Assembly: GCF_024732245.1 (NCBI RefSeq)
Contig: NZ_CP093845.1
Coordinates: 2,418,001-2,482,000 of the forward strand
From: Dietzia sp. B32
GTDB taxonomy: Bacteria > Actinomycetota > Actinomycetes > Mycobacteriales > Mycobacteriaceae
Direction of reading: 5' to 3'
DNA length: 64,000 nt
Position 1 is the stretch's first letter; each line of letters opens with the position of its first letter. This document shows, piece by piece, positions 58,765-64,000 of this stretch. The notes beneath the pieces are model-generated. The model made no database searches. It was not told the origin of the DNA and was given only the letters and a program-made list of their open reading frames with translations. The translations under genes were made by a program, and so were the position numbers.

Positions 58765-60041
58765 GCCGGGGTCCTTTCCGTGGCGGCGGGCTCACTGCGA
58801 CGGGTACGGAGGAACCACAGCCAGGTGAGGGCGGCGGTGGCGATCGAGAGGACGAAGAGCAGGAGCAGCCCGACGCGGTAGTTGCCGTGGGCGGTCCAGA
58901 AGTAACCGAGCAGCAGCGGGGGGACGAAGCCGCCGAGGCCTCCGACGGCACCGACGATGCCGGTGACCGACCCGACCGCGGTGGGCTCGACCAGTTCGGC
59001 CACCAGGGCGAACACGGCGCCGGAGGCGGTGCCCAGAGACGCGGCCATGAACAGGAAGACCGCCGTCCCGACGGGGTAGAAGGTGCCGGCATCCGCGCTG
59101 ACGAGCGGCATGCGCTCCGTCGCGGCGGCGGCCATCAACCCGGTGACGATGTAGCTCACGATGAGCACCCAGGCGCCGGGGAACCTGTCGGCCAGCGCGC
59201 CGCCGAGGGGTCGGCAGGCCACCGCGATCACCACGAACACGGCAGTCCGAAGGGCCGCGTCCTCCGTCTCCAACTCGTAGAAGTTGTGCAGGTAGGTCGG
59301 CAGGTAGACGGAGAACGCCACGAACCCGCCGAAGCCCATCGCGTACAGCCAGGCCAGTTTGAGAGTGACGGGGCGGGCGAGGGTCCTGGCCGCCTTGACC
59401 ACCCAGTTTCCCTGGGCGGGCGTCCAGGCCGGTGAGTTCTGCAAGAGCATCCGCGCGATGACCGCGTACACCGCCAGCAGGATCGCGACCAGGACGAACG
59501 GCGCCTGGTCTCCGAAGGCCTCGCGGAGTCGCAGGGTCGTGAAGGCCGCGATCGCCGTACCGCCCATGCCGGCCCCGAAGATGCCGATGGCCGTGCCGCG
59601 CCGGTGCGGCGGGAACCAGGAGTTGACGGTGGGGACGCCGACGGCGAAGGAGGTTCCGCCGATGCCCAGGAAAAAGCCGCCGATGAGCAGGACGATCAGA
59701 CTGTTGTCGACGAATCCGACGAACAGGGTGGGGAAGATCGTCAGCGCGGCGATCAGCGGAAACATCGTGCGGCCGCCGAGGCGGTCCGTGAGCGCACCGA
59801 CGGGGATCCGGCCGAGCGACCCGACCACGACCGGCAACGCCACCACGAGCGATTGTTGGAACGACGTCAGTCCCAGCTGGTCCTTGTACGTCGCGCCCAG
59901 TGGTCCCATCAGGGCCCAGGCCCAGAAGGTGAGCAGGAACCCCGAGAAGCACAGGGCCAGTGCGAGGTTCGCCTTCCCCGGGTCGGGAACGGCAGGGGGT
60001 CCCGCATCGCGGATAGCGGAATCTGGTGCTGAGGACACCAT
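58761..60041 (-). CDS. narK: Nitrate/nitrite transporter NarK
   Basis: 426 aa from the ATG at 60041 (AAAGGA upstream); an upstream extension of 43 residues is rejected. MFS with 12 helices. Nitrate signatures GGTSFAVGVPTVNSWFPPHRRGTAIGI and GAVGGLGGFVPPLLLG are present, with Arg in the loops after helices 2 and 8 expected for substrate binding. First gene of the nar operon. The upstream gap contains GTATTTGA on the same strand. Confidence 0.95.
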   Translation of the reverse strand: MVSSAPDSAIRDAGPPAVPDPGKANLALALCFSGFLLTFWAWALMGPLGATYKDQLGLTSFQQSLVVALPVVVGSLGRIPVGALTDRLGGRTMFPLIAALTIFPTLFVGFVDNSLIVLLIGGFFLGIGGTSFAVGVPTVNSWFPPHRRGTAIGIFGAGMGGTAIAAFTTLRLREAFGDQAPFVLVAILLAVYAVIARMLLQNSPAWTPAQGNWVVKAARTLARPVTLKLAWLYAMGFGGFVAFSVYLPTYLHNFYELETEDAALRTAVFVVIAVACRPLGGALADRFPGAWVLIVSYIVTGLMAAAATERMPLVSADAGTFYPVGTAVFLFMAASLGTASGAVFALVAELVEPTAVGSVTGIVGAVGGLGGFVPPLLLGYFWTAHGNYRVGLLLLFVLSIATAALTWLWFLRTRRSEPAATERTPA

Positions 60042-60260
60042 GGGTCCTTTCGCGTCGGCTTTCGCTGTGTCAGATCTCTCTGCACCGGGCCCGTTCGAGG
60101 GGGAACCGCCCGGACCCCGAGTGTCTGCCAGATCGCCGGCGAGCGTCCGCGAGTTCGTCCACACGCCCACGAGTTGTTACAGGTCAAATACACTCCGCGA
60201 CGCGCCTTTCGGGCGGCGCGTGGGCCCGGACAGAGCTCATCCGGGCCCACGCCGGCGGGA
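60042..60260. promoter_or_regulatory. nar operon promoter region
   Basis: This 219-bp gap follows hmp (same strand) and precedes narK. Minus-strand GTATTTGA is at 60184-60191. I found no clear FNR/ANR box (TTGAT-N4-ATCAA). No good terminator for hmp is obvious, so some read-through from nsrR-hmp into nar is possible. Confidence 0.4.
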
Positions 60261-61538
60261 CTACACCAGCCAGTCGTTCGGGGCGAACAGCTCCGCGTGG
60301 AGCCGCTCGGCGGGCACGCCGGCCTCGAGGAACTGCGGGCGGAGTGACTGGAGGAAGCCGGTCGACCCGCAGAGGAAGACGTGCGCCCCCTCGGGGAGCT
60401 CGACCGCCGCCAGGTCCATGAATCCCCGGTGGACCGCGCCCGGCCCGGCGACGGTGTCCGCACCCTGCTCGTACCAGGTGTGGACCTCGGCGTCGGCGAG
60501 CAGCGAGGACTCGCCCGCGACCTCCTCGGCGAGGACGTGGTCGGCCGGCGAGCGGTCGGCGTGCAGGACGAGCACGCGACGGGTGTCCTCCGTCGCCGAC
60601 AGGTGGGCGACCATCCCGAGCATCGGGGTGATGCCGATCCCGGCCGAGCAGAGGACCACGGGCGCGGCGTCCCGGTCGCCGCCGATCCCGGCGGCGTCCA
60701 GGACGAGGTCGCCGAACGGGAGGGTGACCTGGATCGTCGTGCCGACGTCGGCGTGGGCGTGCAGCCAGCCCGAGACCTCGCCGGCGGGGCAGCCGAGCCC
60801 GCCCCGGACCTCGGCGTCGACCCGGCGGACGCCGATGCGCCACGTGCCGTCGCCCGGTGCCGTTGACAGGGAGTACTGGCGCAGCTGACGCGCGCCGTCG
60901 GGCAGGACCACGCCGACGGAGGTGTACTGACCCGGGCGGAAGTCGGGCAGCGGCTCGCCGTCCGGGCCACCGAGGGTGATCACGGTGACCGAGTCCGTCA
61001 CGTCCTCGCGGGCGATCACGGTGGCGGTGCGGAAGACGTCCCCCGGCTCCACCTGGGCCTCGGCGTAGAGGGCCTTCTCGAAGTCCACCAGGACGGCGGC
61101 CATGATCCAGTAGACCTCGTCCCACGCGGCCGCGACCTCCGGGGTGATCGCCTCACCCAGCACCTCCACGATCGCGCCGAAGAGGTAGTCGTGGACCACC
61201 TGGTACTGGTCGGGGGTGATGCCCAGGCTGGCGTGCTTGTGCCCGATCCGGGAGAGCATGTCGACCGGGCTCCGGCCGTCCACCAGCAGGGTGGCGAAGG
61301 TCGCGATCGACGCCGCGAGCGCGCGCTGTTGGGCGCCCAGCTTCTGGTTGCCGCGGTTGAAGGTGTCGCGGAGGAGTTCGGGGTTGTCAGCGAACATCGT
61401 CCGGTAGAAGACGGGTGTGATCTCGTCGATGTGGGCGCCGATGACCGGCAGGGTCGCGCGGATGACGGTGGCGTGCTCCTCGGACAACTCGCGGGGGTGC
61501 GCGAGGATCGACTCCAGGGTGGTGAGCGACGTGGTCAT
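60261..61538 (-). CDS. hmp: Flavohaemoglobin Hmp (nitric oxide dioxygenase)
   Basis: 425 aa. Globin domain at 1-150 with B10 Tyr in FYRTMF (Tyr45) and proximal His102 in GHKHASLGI. FAD domain from about 165 (RQYSLS), NAD domain with CSAGIGITPM and C-terminal FLCGSTGFLQSL. It converts NO and O2 to nitrate using NADH. GAAGGAG lies before the ATG. It is 135 bp downstream of nsrR, whose product is expected to repress it until NO appears. Confidence 0.95.
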   Translation of the reverse strand: MTTSLTTLESILAHPRELSEEHATVIRATLPVIGAHIDEITPVFYRTMFADNPELLRDTFNRGNQKLGAQQRALAASIATFATLLVDGRSPVDMLSRIGHKHASLGITPDQYQVVHDYLFGAIVEVLGEAITPEVAAAWDEVYWIMAAVLVDFEKALYAEAQVEPGDVFRTATVIAREDVTDSVTVITLGGPDGEPLPDFRPGQYTSVGVVLPDGARQLRQYSLSTAPGDGTWRIGVRRVDAEVRGGLGCPAGEVSGWLHAHADVGTTIQVTLPFGDLVLDAAGIGGDRDAAPVVLCSAGIGITPMLGMVAHLSATEDTRRVLVLHADRSPADHVLAEEVAGESSLLADAEVHTWYEQGADTVAGPGAVHRGFMDLAAVELPEGAHVFLCGSTGFLQSLRPQFLEAGVPAERLHAELFAPNDWLV

Positions 61539-61673
61539 GGGGATCTCCTTCGGGTGACGGCGCCGGAGCCCGGTGTGGGCGGACCGGGGCGCGACGGGGT
61601 GGCCCGGGCACCGTGGGCGCCGGACTGTGGGTTGGGTGTGATGTGGGGTGGGGGTGATGTGGCGAGCGGGTGG

Positions 61674-62138
61674 TCAGGACCCCGGGCCGGGGTCCGGCCG
61701 TGGGGCGGTGGAGAGGCTGAGTGACACCTGGCGGGTGGGTGCCCGGACGATGCCCTCGACGGTGAGGGGGTCGAGGGCGGCGAAGAACGCCTCGCGAGCG
61801 TCGACGAGAGCCCGTCGCAGACCGCAGTTGCCCGCGAGCGGGCAGGGCGTCGGGCCCTCGCACTGGATGACCTCGCCGGGGCCCTCCAGTTCGCGCAGCA
61901 GCGTCCCGACCGACTCGTGTCGGCCCGCCTCGGTGATGACGAGCCCCCCGCCCCGGCCGCGCCGGGACTCGGCGAGGCCGAGGTCGACGAGCCGGGAGAC
62001 GATCTTGGCCACGTGGGAGGTCGAGGCGTTCACCGACTCCGCGATCGCCGCGGCGGTCATGCGGTCGCCACGCTCGTCGGCGACGGCGAGGCGCATGAGG
62101 GCGCGGAGCGCGAGATCGGAGGACCGGGACAGCTGCAC
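61674..62138 (-). CDS. nsrR: Rrf2-family NO-sensing repressor NsrR
   Basis: 154 aa from a GTG at 62138. Winged HTH (about 1-70) with MTAAAIAESVNASTSHVAKIVSRL. Cluster ligands C93, C99 and C105 in CEGPTPCPLAGNC, and Asp8 at the position that completes the [4Fe-4S] site in Streptomyces NsrR as I recall. NO nitrosylates the cluster and releases DNA. It is followed by hmp on the same strand. An inverted repeat at 62176-62198 is its probable operator. Confidence 0.93.
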   Translation of the reverse strand: MQLSRSSDLALRALMRLAVADERGDRMTAAAIAESVNASTSHVAKIVSRLVDLGLAESRRGRGGGLVITEAGRHESVGTLLRELEGPGEVIQCEGPTPCPLAGNCGLRRALVDAREAFFAALDPLTVEGIVRAPTRQVSLSLSTAPRPDPGPGS

Positions 62139-62175
62139 AACGCCGAGCGTGCCATATTGCGAGCTGGCCGGGTGG

Positions 62176-62198
62176 ATTTGATGCCGGTGATCTCAAAT
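62176..62198. promoter_or_regulatory. Inverted repeat before nsrR (candidate NsrR operator)
   Basis: ATTTGA (62176-62181) and TCAAAT (62193-62198) are perfect inverted arms 11 bp apart. This fits a dimeric Rrf2 repressor and overlaps the promoter 38 bp before the GTG. ATATTG at 62154-62159 (CAATAT on the minus strand) is a possible -10. Confidence 0.6.
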
Positions 62199-62259
62199 AC
62201 CTTCTGAACTGGTCATTTGGGGCCGCCCTCCGACCTGCGGGAACGCCCGACCCGGGCCA

Positions 62260-64000
62260 TCAGATCCAGTCGATGATCTCCACGGGGTCGTCGGCCGCGG
62301 CGTCGGCGTCGGCGCCGGTGACGGCCCCGGGGCCCCCGCCCTCGGGCACCACGGCCAGGGCGGGCGCGCCCGCCAGGTCCGCCAGGTGCGCGGTGCGCAC
62401 GCGGCCGGCCAGGTGCCAGCCGCCGGCGCCGTCCGGCCGGGCGGGCAGGATCCGTGAGCGGTGCGGGGCCGCCAGCTCGGCCACCCGGGGAACGCACGTC
62501 AGTACCGGTGTGCGCTGACGGCCGGTGAGGGCGTCGACCAGCGCGCGACCCGTGGTCGCCGCCGCGGACACCGCCGCCAGCGGATTACCCGGTAATGCCA
62601 ACAGGACGCGACCGTCGGCGAGAACGGCCACGAGTTGCGACCCCCCCGGGCGGACGCGGACCCCGTCGAGGACGATCCGCGCACCCGCGCGCGCCAGGGC
62701 CGGGCGTAGGAGATCGGCCACCCCGCGGCCGGTGGCGCCCACCAGCACCAGCACGTCGCCGGGCGTCGCGTCGACGGAGTCGGAGCCGCCGCCGAGCAGG
62801 GCGTCGACCGCGGCCGGGGTGTCCGGGCAGTGCCCGGGCGGTCCGACGCCGGCGAACCCCGCCCGCGCCAGGACCGCCCCGAGCAGCGGGCCCACGGTGT
62901 CACGGATCCGGCCCGGCGGCAGCGGCGAGGGCGCGTCGGCGGGCAGGACCTCGTCGCCGGTCGTGACCAGCGTCGCCCGCACGGGTCCCCGGACCGGGAC
63001 CTCCGTGGCGTCCGCGGACAGGGCCGCGGAGGCCAGTGCCGCGTCGAGCACCGCGCCCGCAGGGGCCAGTTCGTGTCCGACCGGCCAGTCCTCACCGACG
63101 GGCCGGAGGTCGTTCACCCCGTCGCCCCCCGGCAGTGCGGTGACCACCGGGGGGCCGGTGCGGGCCGGGGTCACCGTCACCAGTTCGTGCCGCAGCACGC
63201 GATCGCAGCCGGCGGGGGCCAGGGCGCCGGTCGCGATGGGCGCCGCCGTGCCGGGCGCCAGTGTCGCGGACGAACCGTCCCCGGCGCGGCGGGCGGCCCC
63301 GGCCAGCCGCCACGGGCCGGGTCCGGCCAGGGCGTACCCGTCCATCGCCGACACCGGCCCTCGCGGCATCGGGTCCACGGAGACCAGCGGCGACGCGAGT
63401 ACCGCGCCGACCGCTGCCAGGGGCGGCCGTGCGACCGCCGGCAACGCGGTGAGCCCGGCGCGCAGGACAGCCCCCACGTGTGGGAGCCCGACCGGCCCGC
63501 GTGCGGCCAGGTCGGCCCAGGTGTCGACGTCCCGCGCGAGTCCGCCCACGGGGACGCGGACGACCTCCTCGTCGTCGTACAGGGTTCGAACCGGTCGTCC
63601 GCCCACGCCGCCGGAGGTCTCCAGGGCGGCCAGGCGCGCGGCGAGGGCGCGGCGGTCCCACGCGGCGAGGAGGAACTGGTCGTGCCCGGTCGCGTCCACG
63701 GCGAGTGCGGCGCCGGGGGCGGGGGAGGTGGCGGGCCGGAGGGCGGTGAGGAGGGAGCGGAGGGTGGCGGCGTCGAGATCGGGCAGGTCGCAGGCGGTGA
63801 CGACGACGAGGTCGACCGACGGCGGGAGCGCCCGCAGTCCCGCGGCGATCCCGGCGACGGGTCCCGAGTGGGGCGGATCCTCGCGGGTGTCGCCCCCGGG
63901 ACCCACCGTGCGGACGGGGCCCGCCACCGCCCGGGCGGCGCCGAGAACCGCCTCGACCATTGGCCGACCCGCCACCGCCAGTCGCGCCTTGTCGATCCCG
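62260..64000 (-). CDS. MobA-MoeA fusion (N terminus beyond right edge)
   Basis: At least 579 codons; the start lies past position 64000. The visible N-terminal part reads GIDKARLAVAGRPMVEAVL, the conserved MobA region after the GTP-binding loop, and continues with VVVTACDLPDL. From about 200 residues in, a MoeA domain follows: SAMDGYALAG, GTAAPIATGALAPAGCD, LVTTGDEVLPAD, VGATGRGVADLL and LALPGNPLAAVSAA. MobA adds GMP to Moco to form the MGD of NarG; MoeA inserts Mo. The MoeA half has variant motifs (VGATGRG where the partner at 40581 has VGAVSMG), so it may have changed role. Confidence 0.9.
   Translation of the reverse strand, partial: GIDKARLAVAGRPMVEAVLGAARAVAGPVRTVGPGGDTREDPPHSGPVAGIAAGLRALPPSVDLVVVTACDLPDLDAATLRSLLTALRPATSPAPGAALAVDATGHDQFLLAAWDRRALAARLAALETSGGVGGRPVRTLYDDEEVVRVPVGGLARDVDTWADLAARGPVGLPHVGAVLRAGLTALPAVARPPLAAVGAVLASPLVSVDPMPRGPVSAMDGYALAGPGPWRLAGAARRAGDGSSATLAPGTAAPIATGALAPAGCDRVLRHELVTVTPARTGPPVVTALPGGDGVNDLRPVGEDWPVGHELAPAGAVLDAALASAALSADATEVPVRGPVRATLVTTGDEVLPADAPSPLPPGRIRDTVGPLLGAVLARAGFAGVGPPGHCPDTPAAVDALLGGGSDSVDATPGDVLVLVGATGRGVADLLRPALARAGARIVLDGVRVRPGGSQLVAVLADGRVLLALPGNPLAAVSAAATTGRALVDALTGRQRTPVLTCVPRVAELAAPHRSRILPARPDGAGGWHLAGRVRTAHLADLAGAPALAVVPEGGGPGAVTGADADAAADDPVEIIDWI

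Noticed and set aside
60042-60260. FNR/ANR box before narK
   Set aside because: I looked for TTGAT-N4-ATCAA on both strands and saw no good match.
61615-61670. GTGATGTGGGG-type direct repeats between nsrR and hmp
   Set aside because: Low-complexity G/T sequence with no symmetry or regular spacing; not enough to call an operator.

Overview
The window is a chromosomal segment of a high-G+C actinomycete (G+C roughly 70% by eye). It has dense coding with many ATGA/GTGA stop-start overlaps, frequent GTG starts and several starts that look leaderless. The gene content (KshA/HsaACD-type ring degradation enzymes, FadE/FadD paralogues, a DUF6131 peptide, narGHJI with an Rrf2/NsrR regulator) fits Mycobacteriales. 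A Dietzia/Gordonia/Rhodococcus-type host is my best guess, but no rRNA or other phylogenetic marker is present. I see no tRNA, rRNA, CRISPR array, insertion sequence or prophage.

Layout. (1) 1-4408: a leftward operon with an ABC importer (ATPase, permease, lipoprotein), a protein carrying the archaeosine-synthase motif PC-x3-KPY-x2-S-x2-H, and the start of an aldehyde dehydrogenase. (2) 4713-7370: moaE and a moaC-mogA fusion leftward, divergent from an old-yellow-enzyme gene. (3) 7657-36984: a catabolic island. It holds a five-gene peptide/nickel-type ABC importer, a lipase-like hydrolase, a probable 2OG-Fe(II) oxygenase with an NTF2-like partner, two IclR and one PadR-type regulator and a KstD-like dehydrogenase. 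A long rightward run follows: KshA-, HsaA- and HsaC-like enzymes, two Baeyer-Villiger monooxygenases, a hydrolase, two SDRs, enoyl-CoA hydratase, acyl-CoA ligase, APH-like protein, acyl-CoA dehydrogenase, a Cys-rich small protein and an HsaD-like hydrolase. (4) 37347-41819: two tandem dimeric alpha/beta-barrel-like proteins, a decayed desaturase fragment, TenA, a DUF6131 peptide, a BLUF photoreceptor and moeA. (5) 41896-48288: uracil permease, moaA, moaD, orphan modA and a membrane-anchored NirK fusion. (6) 48405-49965: a VOC dioxygenase-like protein and BluB. (7) 60041-50227, leftward: narK-narG-narH-narJ-narI, a TDT-family transporter and hemerythrin. (8) 60261-62138: nsrR-hmp leftward. (9) 62260 to the right edge: a mobA-moeA fusion.

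How the parts work together. Regions 2, 4, 5 and 9 make molybdenum cofactor (moaA, moaCB, moaD, moaE, moeA, mobA-moeA). Region 7 uses it in NarG to reduce nitrate to nitrite. NirK reduces nitrite to NO, and NsrR/Hmp together with hemerythrin handle NO. I see no NO reductase here.

The most interesting result is a shared 17-bp palindrome, consensus near GTCCCGCTGAGCGGGAC. It recurs six times, all in intergenic regions of the catabolic island: before the ABC importer, before the hydrolase/oxygenase pair, before the KstD-like gene, twice before kshA, and before the hsaD-like pair. It points to one regulon, probably under an IclR regulator, for uptake and breakdown of a polycyclic (steroid- or terpenoid-like) compound by a route that includes two Baeyer-Villiger steps.
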